Source: Aquisediminimonas sp031376385
GTDB lineage: Bacteria > Pseudomonadota > Alphaproteobacteria > Sphingomonadales > Sphingomonadaceae
NCBI GenBank assembly: GCA_031376385.1
Contig: JANMDQ010000011.1
Span: 1 to 26,942, forward strand
Direction: 5' to 3'
DNA length: 26,942 nt
The stretch's first letter is position 1, and every line of letters starts with the position of its first letter. Positions 7,974-15,733 of the stretch are shown here, one piece after another. Under the pieces are notes generated by a model that did not search any database, was not told the origin of the DNA, and was given only the letters and a program-made list of their open reading frames with translations. The translations under genes and the position numbers were made by a program.

Positions 7974-8858
7974 TCAAATTTTTAATACCGTCGGTACTGC
8001 AGCGTTATAGGCTGCGACTGCCTCAGCGAGTATCGACAACGCCAGCGTTTCGGGGTCTCGCGAAGATGGGATGAGGCCAATCGGGGCTTTGATGCGTGCA
8101 ATTGTCTCTTCGCTTGCGCCACGTTTGCGCAACTGTTCCAATCGTGATGCATGGGTTCTATTGCTGCCCATGGCCCCAATCATCAACGCTGGCCGTTCCA
8201 AAGCTCTGCCCAACAACTCTGTTTCCCAATCATGATCGTGGAACAGAAAAACGACGGCGGTCCAAGGATCAGTTGGAATATCGACGTCTTGATAAACGGA
8301 CTGAATCAAAGTTGCAGCCCCGCCAGCGCGCGAAGCAATTTCGGCGTCTGGCGTGATGATTGAGATAATCGCGCCATATGACAATGCCAAAGCAGACAGA
8401 GCCTCAACCGTTGCGCCGTGGCCCAATATGGCGAGCCTTAGCGGAGGGGCGTGCGTGACGCGGACGACACGGTTGTCGGGCATGACCAAATCCAGTTGCG
8501 CCGGCACACGGGATTCAAAGCTCCCGATGACGGCAAAACCGTCGCTTATGGGGGAGAATAGCAGCTCCACCGCCCCTCCGCAGGGTAAGCGGATATCAAT
8601 CAAGGGCGATCCTGCGCCATAGATCTGAGTTCGGGGGACGCCTGAGCGAATGGTTTCCAAGGCCTCCGCAACAACCGCCGCCTCAATGCAACCGCCAGAT
8701 AATGATCCCCGAGCTTCGCCATTTTCTGCTACCGCCATATGCGCGCCAGGATTGCGCACCGATGCGCCGGAAACGTTGATCACCGTTACCAGGGCCACGC
8801 GGCATCCCGCTTGCAACTGGGTTTCAATAAATCGGAAGATATAAGCGGGGCTATTCAC
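7974..8858 (-). CDS. XdhC/CoxI family protein (molybdoenzyme maturation)
   Basis: A 294-residue XdhC-family protein. The N-terminal XdhC/CoxI domain carries GSLSGGCIEAAV (51-62) with the conserved Cys57; the C-terminal half is a Rossmann domain (LAILGHGATVEALSALALSYGA) with the family's VVFLFHDHDWE and MIGAMGSNRTHASR motifs. Known members bind molybdenum cofactor and support its sulfuration and insertion into xanthine dehydrogenase-type enzymes. It starts with GTG at 8858, and I see no clear Shine-Dalgarno. It is divergent from the MocA-like gene, sharing a 60-base gap. No xanthine dehydrogenase or CO-dehydrogenase-type structural gene lies in this window, so its client must be encoded elsewhere. 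Confidence 0.88.
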   Translation of the reverse strand: MNSPAYIFRFIETQLQAGCRVALVTVINVSGASVRNPGAHMAVAENGEARGSLSGGCIEAAVVAEALETIRSGVPRTQIYGAGSPLIDIRLPCGGAVELLFSPISDGFAVIGSFESRVPAQLDLVMPDNRVVRVTHAPPLRLAILGHGATVEALSALALSYGAIISIITPDAEIASRAGGAATLIQSVYQDVDIPTDPWTAVVFLFHDHDWETELLGRALERPALMIGAMGSNRTHASRLEQLRKRGASEETIARIKAPIGLIPSSRDPETLALSILAEAVAAYNAAVPTVLKI

Positions 8859-8918
8859 GCAAATCGCTTAGCAGCATGAAAGTGGCTGTTGCCAGTCCAA
8901 GCTGATAACGATCGTGTT

Positions 8919-9500
8919 ATGACGATCTTGCCCGAGAATTCTGTTTGCATATTGCTAGCTGCAGGCCAGTCGCGGCGCTTTGGTGCTGACGATAAATTGT
9001 TGAGCAGTTGGAAAGGCATCCCGCTGATTTCTCATAGCGCGCGCATGCTTGGGGATGTGCCGTTCGCGCGGCGGATCGTCGTTGGCACCCCAGCACTTTG
9101 CAGCTTAGGGCTTGAGGGTTTTGAAACAGTTGAAACGGACGATCAAAACGCACCGCAGTCTCATACAATCCGTTTAGGCGTCGAAACCGTTTTGACGACA
9201 CGCCCCGATGCCATTGTTATTGTCCTCGCCGATATGCCTCTGGTTCCTGCCGCACATATTCTCGCGCTATTTGAGGAGGCAAGTGGCCCATCCGCTCTTG
9301 TCGTGTCGTCGAATGGCACGTCGTCGATGCCACCGGCGCTTTTTGGCGGCAACCATTTCGGAGCCCTTCAAAGCCTCACTGGCGATCACGGGGCACGGCA
9401 CTTGTTGGCGATGGGAAAGCAAGTCATGCTGCGGCCAGACCAATTGATAGACATTGATACGATTCAAGATTTTGAAGAGTTGGGGAGAGTTGTGCGATGA
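8919..9500 (+). CDS. MocA-like molybdenum cofactor nucleotidyltransferase
   Basis: A 193-residue NTP-transferase. The nucleotide-binding signature is LAAGQSRRFGADDK (13-26, K26), and the metal-binding aspartate sits in VIVLADMPLVP. The C-terminal part has GDHGARHLL, as in MobA/MocA-like enzymes. MocA adds CMP to molybdopterin to give MCD, the cofactor form used by xanthine-dehydrogenase-type enzymes; a CTP or GTP preference cannot be read here. I chose ATG 8919 because the upstream in-frame TTG (8889) adds ten non-conserved residues. Divergent pairing with the XdhC-family gene supports a cofactor role. It overlaps the SDR start by ATGA. Confidence 0.83.
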   Translation: MTILPENSVCILLAAGQSRRFGADDKLLSSWKGIPLISHSARMLGDVPFARRIVVGTPALCSLGLEGFETVETDDQNAPQSHTIRLGVETVLTTRPDAIVIVLADMPLVPAAHILALFEEASGPSALVVSSNGTSSMPPALFGGNHFGALQSLTGDHGARHLLAMGKQVMLRPDQLIDIDTIQDFEELGRVVR

Positions 9501-10264
9501 ATTTGAGCGGGAGAGTAGCGCTGGTAACAGGCGGATCGCGCGGCATTGGCCGGGGTGTTGCGCTCGCTTTGGCAAGAGCCGGTGCGGATGTGGCGATCAA
9601 TTACCGCAGTGACGGTGATGCTGCTGGCAAAGTTGTCGATCAGATCAAAGCCATGGGTCGCAGGTCTATGGCCTATCAGGCCTCAGTCGCTGATTATGAT
9701 GCCTGCGCGGCTATGATGGCCCAAATTGAAGCTGATTTTGGTGGACTGTCCATCCTGATTAACAACGCGGGCATTGCCAGTCGCGGACTTCCCGTCGCGG
9801 ATACTGATCCGTTGGAATTTGAACGGGTGATGCGCACCCATGCGTTCGGCCCCCATTATCTGTCCAAACTCGCGCTTCCCATGCTGCGCGCTCATGATCG
9901 ATCAGACATTATCATGATCTCCAGCACGGCGACCTTGCAAATGGCGCCTTATGGCGCGCCCTATAATATGGGCAAAGCCGCAACAGAGGCGCTTGCGCTT
10001 ACGCTGGCGAAAGAAGAGCGAGGACACGGCGTCCGCGTTAACATTGTCGCACCGAGCCTTACCGTGTCTGACATGGGGTCGCGTCTGGCCAAGGCGATTG
10101 CGGGAGTGGATGATATCCATGCGCTAGACGCCCAGTCTCCCTTTGGCCGCGTATCCACGCCCGATGACGTAGCAGCGGCCGTGCTTTGGCTTGTGTCAGA
10201 TGCGAATACTTATGTGACGGGGCAAAAGATCAACATTGATGGCGGCGGTCCGACGGGGCTTTAG
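9497..10264 (+). CDS. SDR-family oxidoreductase
   Basis: A 255-residue classical short-chain dehydrogenase, Rossmann fold, NAD(P)-dependent. Visible motifs are the cofactor loop TGGSRGIG (11-18), NNAG (89-92), catalytic S143 in MISSTAT and YNMGK (Y156, K160), with the C-terminal VTGQKINIDGG seal. R15 in the glycine loop and the YRS motif after strand 2 favour NADP(H). The usual catalytic-tetrad asparagine (as in VNLxG) aligns with H115 in RTHAFGP, an unusual substitution. The substrate is unknown. Its ATG overlaps the mocA-like stop (ATGA), so the two are coupled. The last four bases overlap the convergent hydrolase gene. Confidence 0.9.
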   Translation: MNLSGRVALVTGGSRGIGRGVALALARAGADVAINYRSDGDAAGKVVDQIKAMGRRSMAYQASVADYDACAAMMAQIEADFGGLSILINNAGIASRGLPVADTDPLEFERVMRTHAFGPHYLSKLALPMLRAHDRSDIIMISSTATLQMAPYGAPYNMGKAATEALALTLAKEERGHGVRVNIVAPSLTVSDMGSRLAKAIAGVDDIHALDAQSPFGRVSTPDDVAAAVLWLVSDANTYVTGQKINIDGGGPTGL

Positions 10265-11226
10265 GGCGCAGGCTTCAATGCCGAATCCAGAAACGCCTTC
10301 ATATCCTTGGCCGATTGATCTGGTACTTCTTCCATGGGAATATGACCGACTCCGGGATAAATTACTGATTTTGCTTGCGGTATCGCCGCTGCGAACCATT
10401 TGGCGGAGCTGAGCGGGATAAGGCCGTCCTCTGCGCCCCACATGATGAGGGTTGGGACTTTGATCGCAGCAAGCGTTTCCTTGCTCGCTGGCTCTACATT
10501 GTGAGCCAAAGCAAAGCGGTCGATTGAGGCTTGGCGGTTGCCAGGGAACAGCAGCAATTCCCAATAGCGATCAACCATCGCTTCGTTGACAATCTCTTTC
10601 TTGCTCACTGACGATTTAAGGCTGCTTTCGATGACAAATCGAGGAGTGACCGAGCGCATGATGTCACGAATGACTGGGGTTCGGGCCAGCCTGAACCCAA
10701 GCGGAGTTGTTTTGGCCTGCCAAGCAGGGGCGCCTGCCGCGTCAATCAGGCCCACAGCCGTAACGCGGTTTGGATGAGCCAGCGCATAATGCCACGCGAC
10801 GGCACCACCCATTGAATTGCCCGCAATAGCGAATTTCTGAACCTTCAGCTGTGTCATCACGCGGTCAACAACATCCACAAAGGAAGCGTAATGATAATCG
10901 CGCGTTGGATTGGCGCCGGTTAGACCGTGCCCAGGCAGATCAATGCTGATGATGCGGTAGTCCGCCCCCAATCGCTTGACCCACGGCTCCCACGTCTGGA
11001 GCGATGAATTGGACCCGTGGATCAGTACGAGCGTGGGAGCATCCCCATTGCCTTCGTCGCGCGCGTGTACAGAAAGCCCACCACCAAGGTTCACAAATTG
11101 CGAAGATGCGTTGCTATATTTGGCTTTCATATCAGTGGCATCAAGGTCAGTTTTCCAACCGAAAATTAACAGAAGCGCGACAAGGGTCGCAAAGGCAATT
11201 GCTAGCCATTTCAATATCTTAAGCAT
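10261..11226 (-). CDS. Alpha/beta hydrolase, N-terminally membrane anchored
   Basis: A 321-residue alpha/beta hydrolase fold enzyme. Residues 6-22 are a hydrophobic helix (KWLAIAFATLVALLLIF) that anchors it or acts as a signal. Oxyanion region: VLIHGSNSS (67-75). Nucleophile S138 in GNSMG, acid D267 in WGAEDGLIP, histidine H295 in VGHIPMEE: a complete triad. The cap region (165-250) is helical. Family activities range from esterase to haloalkane dehalogenase-like; the substrate is unknown. Start ATG 11226 has a GGGG run about eight bases upstream. It is divergent from the SecD-like gene and convergent with the SDR. Confidence 0.88.
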   Translation of the reverse strand: MLKILKWLAIAFATLVALLLIFGWKTDLDATDMKAKYSNASSQFVNLGGGLSVHARDEGNGDAPTLVLIHGSNSSLQTWEPWVKRLGADYRIISIDLPGHGLTGANPTRDYHYASFVDVVDRVMTQLKVQKFAIAGNSMGGAVAWHYALAHPNRVTAVGLIDAAGAPAWQAKTTPLGFRLARTPVIRDIMRSVTPRFVIESSLKSSVSKKEIVNEAMVDRYWELLLFPGNRQASIDRFALAHNVEPASKETLAAIKVPTLIMWGAEDGLIPLSSAKWFAAAIPQAKSVIYPGVGHIPMEEVPDQSAKDMKAFLDSALKPAP

Positions 11227-11333
11227 CTCAGTCCCCGCCTGTTACTTTCAAGACCGTCGCCCTGACTGGTGCACATGTCAAGTCATAGTGGCGGTGCCTT
11301 GCCCCGAATTGGGAATTGGTGCATTCTCTGCAT

Positions 11334-11735
11334 ATGAAAGCATCGTATTTTGCATTTTTGGCAAGTTTTTCGCTGCTGGCGATCAAACCTGCCGTCGCTG
11401 AAGATGTGAGTCGGGTGTTTCTGATCGGTTCAGAGGCCTTTGCGGAAAAAGACGTTGTTGACGCTCGCGCACAGCCTGACATCGACGGCATGGTGTCAGT
11501 ATTGGTGACATTGGAGCCTGCAGCAGGCGCGCGACTTGGCGCGATCACTAGGGCGCATATCGGCAAAACCCTTGCCATTTCGCTCAATGGAAAGATCCTG
11601 ACAGAGCCTACCGTTCTAGAGTCAATCACTGGTGGCGCGTTTCAAATCTCGGGGCGGTTCAACGTGCAAGAGGCAGAGCGCCTGGCTCTGCAAATTTCTG
11701 GCAAGCCGCCATTGCGGGATAGCTTGGAAGATTAG
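11334..11735 (+). CDS. Secreted stand-alone SecD P1-head-like protein
   Basis: A 133-residue protein with a signal peptide (MKASYFAFLASFSLLAIKPAVA, cleavage after AVA). The mature part resembles only the periplasmic P1-head region of SecD: a strand/loop opening (VFLIGSEAFAEKDVVDA), VSVLVTLEPAAGARLGAITRAHIGKTLAISLNGK with the SecD-like 'GKxLAIxLNG' turn, and GGAFQISGRFNVQEAERLALQI, which matches SecD FRITGxFxxxEAxxLAxxL. No membrane helices or RND domain follow, so it cannot be a full SecD. The role is unknown; a periplasmic accessory function is conceivable. ATG 11334 gives the clean signal peptide. The domain assignment is by eye. Confidence 0.72.
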   Translation: MKASYFAFLASFSLLAIKPAVAEDVSRVFLIGSEAFAEKDVVDARAQPDIDGMVSVLVTLEPAAGARLGAITRAHIGKTLAISLNGKILTEPTVLESITGGAFQISGRFNVQEAERLALQISGKPPLRDSLED

Positions 11736-11742
11736 AGTTGCA

Positions 11743-11766
11743 GTGCTCCGGACGCGCCCGGAGCAC
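11743..11766. terminator. Hairpin between convergent genes, possible bidirectional terminator
   Basis: GTGCTCCGG (11743-11751) and CCGGAGCAC (11758-11766) form a perfect 9-bp GC-rich stem around a six-base loop. It lies exactly between the stops of the SecD-like gene (11735) and the convergent J-domain gene (11768). There is no T run on either side, so it is not a canonical intrinsic terminator. Its position suits 3'-end formation or transcript protection for both. Confidence 0.55.
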
Positions 11767-11767
11767 G

Positions 11768-12298
11768 TCAAAGCGCCAGTCGCCGTTCCTCGGCCACCCG
11801 CAGCACGTCATAGGCGGCCTGCGCCTGTTGAAACTTTTTTGCCGCGTCAGCATTATCAGGGTTTACGTCAGGATGATTTTCTTTGGCCATCCGCCGCCAC
11901 GCTGTCTTGATCGCCTCAAATTCAGCGTCTGTCTCAAGCCCTAAGGCATCAAGCGCGCGCATTTCATCGCGGCTGCGTGACCCGTCACCGGAGCCCGCCC
12001 AACCGTAATGCTTGGCTTCCTGAAAGCCAGATGCGTCGCGGCGTTCATCGGCTTCACGTTCGGCGGCTTCTTCGGCGGAGAGCCCCTCAAAATAATTCCA
12101 GCCGCTGTTATATTCAGCGGCATGGGTCTGGCAGAAATACCAGCGATCCGGGCTATTCGGGGCTTTGGGGGCAGGGCAATTACCTGGTTGATCGCAGCGG
12201 TGGCGGTCACACATGCGCACCTTTACGGCTTCACTTGTGGAACCATAGTCGCGCCAGCGGGGAAAGCCCCAATCATCAGATCGTAGTTTTTTTGCCAT
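11768..12298 (-). CDS. J-domain protein with Cys/His N-terminal module
   Basis: A 176-residue DnaJ-like co-chaperone. The C-terminal J domain (~114-176) carries the HPD tripeptide at 142-144 in MAKENHPDVN and the helix IV segment AYDVLR, so it should stimulate an Hsp70 ATPase. The N-terminal half has a Cys/His set (C30, H33, C35, then C56 and H59 in FCQTHAAEYN) that could bind a metal, joined by an acidic helical linker (LSAEEAAEREADERRD). There is no G/F region or DnaJ-type zinc-finger repeat. I chose ATG 12298 (MAKKLRSDDWGF) over an upstream in-frame start. It is divergent from parE. Confidence 0.85.
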   Translation of the reverse strand: MAKKLRSDDWGFPRWRDYGSTSEAVKVRMCDRHRCDQPGNCPAPKAPNSPDRWYFCQTHAAEYNSGWNYFEGLSAEEAAEREADERRDASGFQEAKHYGWAGSGDGSRSRDEMRALDALGLETDAEFEAIKTAWRRMAKENHPDVNPDNADAAKKFQQAQAAYDVLRVAEERRLAL

Positions 12299-12380
12299 AG
12301 GTGAGAGCGCCATAGTCTAAAGTGACGGCGACTGCCAGTAAGGCTTGCACTCGCGACTCTCGCCCCCGTATAGCGTCGCT

Positions 12381-14354
12381 ATGTCTGATCTGTTTGCCAC
12401 CCAAAATGCCGCATCCAACGCCTATTCCGCTTCTGATATTGAGGTTTTGGAGGGGCTGGAGCCCGTCCGCCGCCGACCCGGCATGTATGTGGGCGGCACA
12501 GATGAGCGAGCGCTGCATCATTTGGCGGCGGAAGTCATTGATAATGCGATGGATGAGGCCGTTGCGGGCCATGCGACCCGCATCGAAATTACGCTTGAGC
12601 CTGGTAACCGACTGACCGTTACGGATAATGGGCGCGGTATTCCCGTTGATCCACATCCCAAATTTCCAGACAAGTCCGCGTTAGAAGTGATCCTTTCGAC
12701 GCTTCATTCCGGTGGGAAATTTGCGGGCAAGGCCTATGCAACGTCCGGCGGCCTGCACGGCGTCGGCGTATCAGTGGTCAACGCTCTATCATCGGAAACC
12801 ATCGTAGAAGTCGCGCGCAACCGAGAGCTGTATCGTCAGAGCTTCTCGCGCGGGATTACGCAGGGGCCAATTGAAAAGCTGGGGCCAGTCAACAACCGGC
12901 GCGGTACATCAGTCACCTTCGTTCCCGATCATGAGATTTTCGGCGAAATGCTGTTCAAGCCGCAGCGCCTGTTTCGCATGGCCCGATCCAAAGCCTATCT
13001 GTTTGCCGGTGTTGAGATCCGCTGGAAATGCGCAGCCGAACTCATCTCGGATGATACGCAAGAAGAGGGCGTCTTCCAGTTTCCAGGCGGATTGTCAGAC
13101 CATTTGCGCGAACAAATTGGCGAACGCGAATGCGCGACGGCAGATTTCTTCTCAGGCTCTCAAGATTTTCCGGACGAACAGGGCCGCGTCGAATGGGCGA
13201 TGGCATGGCCGCTGTGGAGTGAAGGCAGCTATAGCTGGTATTGCAACACCATCCCCACACCCGATGGCGGCACACATGAGGCCGGGCTGCGCACAACGAT
13301 TGTGAAGGGCATGCGGGCGTTCGGCGCGCTGATTGGCCAGAAAAAAGCGGAGCAGATCGCGGCGGAAGATATCGTGATCGGGTCTGAAATCATGCTGTCG
13401 GTCTTCATTCGCGAGCCGCAATTTCAAAGCCAGACGAAGGACCGGCTGACGTCGCCGGAAGCCGCGAAGTTGGTTGAGAACGCAGTGCGGGATCATTTCG
13501 ATCATTATCTGACGGCGAATATGGACCGTGGCAAGGCGCTGCTCGGGTTCGTGCTTGAGCGGCTGGATGAGCGGTTGCGGCGGCGGGCAGAGAAAGAGAT
13601 CAAGCGCAAAACCGCGACTTCGGGCCGTAAGCTCCGACTGCCGGGCAAACTCACCGATTGTTCCAACCAAGGCCCAGAGGGCACTGAATTGTTCATCGTT
13701 GAAGGGGACAGCGCAGGCGGCTCTGCCAAGCAAGCACGCAATCGTAAGACCCAAGCGATCCTGCCCATTCGTGGTAAAATCCTGAATGTTGCGTCGGCCA
13801 CAATGGATAAAATTCGGGCCAATCAGGAAATTGCTGATCTATCGCAGGCGATTGGCTGCGGTACGCGCAAAGACTGTAACGCTGACAATCTCCGCTACGA
13901 ACGCATTATCATCATGACGGATGCTGACGTTGATGGCGCTCACATCGCAACCCTGCTGATGACATTCTTCTTTCAGGAAATGCCTGATCTGGTGCGAAAG
14001 GGACATTTATTCCTCGCCCAGCCGCCGCTCTACCGCCTGACCGTTGGCGCGAAATCCATCTATGCGCGCGATGACGCGCACCGGGCGGAAATTGAAGCAA
14101 ACGAGTTCAAAGGCAAAAAGGTAGATGTGGGCCGATTCAAAGGCTTGGGTGAAATGAACCCCAATCAATTGAAAGAAACCACGATGGCCCCCGAAACACG
14201 CGGGATGCTGCGCGTCACACTGCCGCAGGAATATGAGGAACGCGCGTTGGTGAAGGACCTGGTTGACCGTCTGATGGGTCGTCATCCTGAACACCGTTTC
14301 ACCTTCATTCAGGAAAATGCCGCTCGCATTGATGAAGAAGTGATCGACGCTTGA
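12381..14354 (+). CDS. parE: DNA topoisomerase IV subunit B
   Basis: A 657-residue complete ParE, the ATPase subunit that works with ParC to decatenate daughter chromosomes. The GHKL ATPase has EVIDNAMDEA (51-60), DNGRGIP (82-88) and GGLHGVGVSVVN (123-134). The transducer has QTKDRL (351-356). The TOPRIM domain has EGDSAGGSAKQARNRKTQAI (catalytic E441) and TDADVDGAHI (D514, D516, D518). RFKGLGEMNP (585-594) closes the domain. The length and the absence of the GyrB-specific TOPRIM insertion favour ParE over GyrB. ATG 12381 is used because the longer ORF adds residues absent from the family. The stop overlaps the next gene's TTG. Confidence 0.96.
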   Translation: MSDLFATQNAASNAYSASDIEVLEGLEPVRRRPGMYVGGTDERALHHLAAEVIDNAMDEAVAGHATRIEITLEPGNRLTVTDNGRGIPVDPHPKFPDKSALEVILSTLHSGGKFAGKAYATSGGLHGVGVSVVNALSSETIVEVARNRELYRQSFSRGITQGPIEKLGPVNNRRGTSVTFVPDHEIFGEMLFKPQRLFRMARSKAYLFAGVEIRWKCAAELISDDTQEEGVFQFPGGLSDHLREQIGERECATADFFSGSQDFPDEQGRVEWAMAWPLWSEGSYSWYCNTIPTPDGGTHEAGLRTTIVKGMRAFGALIGQKKAEQIAAEDIVIGSEIMLSVFIREPQFQSQTKDRLTSPEAAKLVENAVRDHFDHYLTANMDRGKALLGFVLERLDERLRRRAEKEIKRKTATSGRKLRLPGKLTDCSNQGPEGTELFIVEGDSAGGSAKQARNRKTQAILPIRGKILNVASATMDKIRANQEIADLSQAIGCGTRKDCNADNLRYERIIIMTDADVDGAHIATLLMTFFFQEMPDLVRKGHLFLAQPPLYRLTVGAKSIYARDDAHRAEIEANEFKGKKVDVGRFKGLGEMNPNQLKETTMAPETRGMLRVTLPQEYEERALVKDLVDRLMGRHPEHRFTFIQENAARIDEEVIDA

Positions 14355-15622
14355 GGATCATTGCCGCTTTTTTGATGCTCATTGGACTGACAGTGCCGGC
14401 TAGCGCACGCGAAAGTCCAACGCCTTTTGAAATGCGCGCGGTGCAATTGCCGGATGTGCTCAGCGGCAAGATAAAGGCTGAGGCTTTTTTCTCGCCCACA
14501 TTCCTGAATGAAATACCGGCGGCGCAAATTCGCCAGATTGCGGATCAACTCGTTGCTCAACATGGTGCCGTTCGGGGGGTGGAGGCCGTTCGCGCGGAGA
14601 CGCGTGTCAACGGCGAAGTCGATATTGGCTATGACCGTGCCACCGTCACGATGCAGCTTGTTACAGCGAAAGACGCGCCCAATTTTGTAATTGGTTTGCA
14701 GGTTACAGGCGTTCGGGCGCGCGACGACTCGCTTGCCAAATTGTCGGCTGAGTTTGCCAGCCTGCCTGGAAAGGCTGGATTCCTAATTGCTAGGCACGGC
14801 CGCGCTAATGCTTTTGAGGCGCTTGCAGCGGTCAATTCTGACGATCAATTGGCTGTTGGCTCGACGTTCAAGCTTTGGGTGCTGGCAGAAGCCGTGGCTC
14901 AGGTGAAAGCTGGCACGCGGAAATGGTCTGACGTTGTGCCGCTTGGTCCGCCGTCTCTGCCGTCAGGGATCACGCAAGATTGGCCGGTGGGTTCGCCGAT
15001 GACGCTCCACAGCCTTGCAACTCTGATGATCTCGGTCAGTGATAACAGCGCCACCGATACATTGATGACGGCTCTGGGGCGCGAGAATTTGGATAACCGC
15101 TATGTCGCGGTTGGCCGCTCCGACGCCCGAAATGCCGTTCCAATCTTAACGACGCTTGAGGCTTTTGTCCTCAAAATGCCGATGAGAGCAAAAGAGCGAG
15201 CAATTTGGGAGGCTGGCCCGCTCAAAGCGCGCCGGGCTCTGCTCAAATCACTACGCCCTAAACTCGCTATGATCGACCGCACAGCTTTTGGGGATCGTCC
15301 TGCCCATATCGATAGCATCGAATGGTTTGCGTCGCCGTCAGATATTGCAGAGTCGTTCAGTGCACTGCGGCTGTCAGACAGCAAGGAGGCACTAGACATT
15401 CTGGCGATTAATCGTCCCTTGCCACCCAATGAGATAAACCGCTTCGCCTATGTGGGATATAAGGGCGGGTCAGAAGTCGGCGTCATGTCGATGTCGTACC
15501 TTATTAAGACGAAAGCTGGGGACTGGTTCACTGTGACCGGTACTTGGAACAACCCCACCGCAGCGGTCGATGAGCGCCAGTTTGAGGCGCTGCTACAGCG
15601 CGGGATCAACTTGATACGCTAG
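14351..15622 (+). CDS. Class A beta-lactamase-like serine hydrolase, secreted
   Basis: A 423-residue protein. Residues 1-19 form a signal peptide (RIIAAFLMLIGLTVPASA). An N-terminal ~120-residue domain (PAAQIRQIADQLVAQHG... VTMQL) precedes the transpeptidase-like fold. The serine hydrolase motifs are S171-T-F-K174 (SxxK), S230-D-N232 (SDN) and K371-G-G (KTG-like). The region after SDN lacks an obvious ExxLN omega loop, so classical carbapenem or penicillin hydrolysis is not assured; a peptidase or transpeptidase-like role in the periplasm is equally possible. It starts with TTG inside the parE stop (TTGA, 4-base overlap), so translation is coupled to parE. Confidence 0.82.
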   Translation: MRIIAAFLMLIGLTVPASARESPTPFEMRAVQLPDVLSGKIKAEAFFSPTFLNEIPAAQIRQIADQLVAQHGAVRGVEAVRAETRVNGEVDIGYDRATVTMQLVTAKDAPNFVIGLQVTGVRARDDSLAKLSAEFASLPGKAGFLIARHGRANAFEALAAVNSDDQLAVGSTFKLWVLAEAVAQVKAGTRKWSDVVPLGPPSLPSGITQDWPVGSPMTLHSLATLMISVSDNSATDTLMTALGRENLDNRYVAVGRSDARNAVPILTTLEAFVLKMPMRAKERAIWEAGPLKARRALLKSLRPKLAMIDRTAFGDRPAHIDSIEWFASPSDIAESFSALRLSDSKEALDILAINRPLPPNEINRFAYVGYKGGSEVGVMSMSYLIKTKAGDWFTVTGTWNNPTAAVDERQFEALLQRGINLIR

Positions 15623-15666
15623 ATAGCACGCATCCTTTGGCGTTGCTGGCCCTTATGGGCTGTGTT

Positions 15667-15689
15667 ACGCGCGAGGCAGTGAGGCGCGT
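15667..15689 (+). promoter_or_regulatory. Hairpin in the kup 5' leader
   Basis: ACGCGC (15667-15672) and GCGCGT (15684-15689) pair perfectly around an 11-base loop, 44 bases before the kup start. A smaller GCCC/GGGC hairpin (15649-15660) precedes it. The 111-base gap to the preceding gene may hold the kup promoter. I cannot match this to a known riboswitch. Confidence 0.3.
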
Positions 15690-15733
15690 GTAGGGAATGT
15701 TATGCTCCATAGCTTAGTAAGATTGACACGTTT

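Noticed and set aside
13152..13754. 200-codon minus-strand frame
   Set aside because: It is antisense to the conserved parE core and has no recognisable domain.
15723..15728. Consensus-like TTGACA just before kup
   Set aside because: It is only five bases before the GTG start, so a matching -10 would fall in the coding region and could not serve kup.
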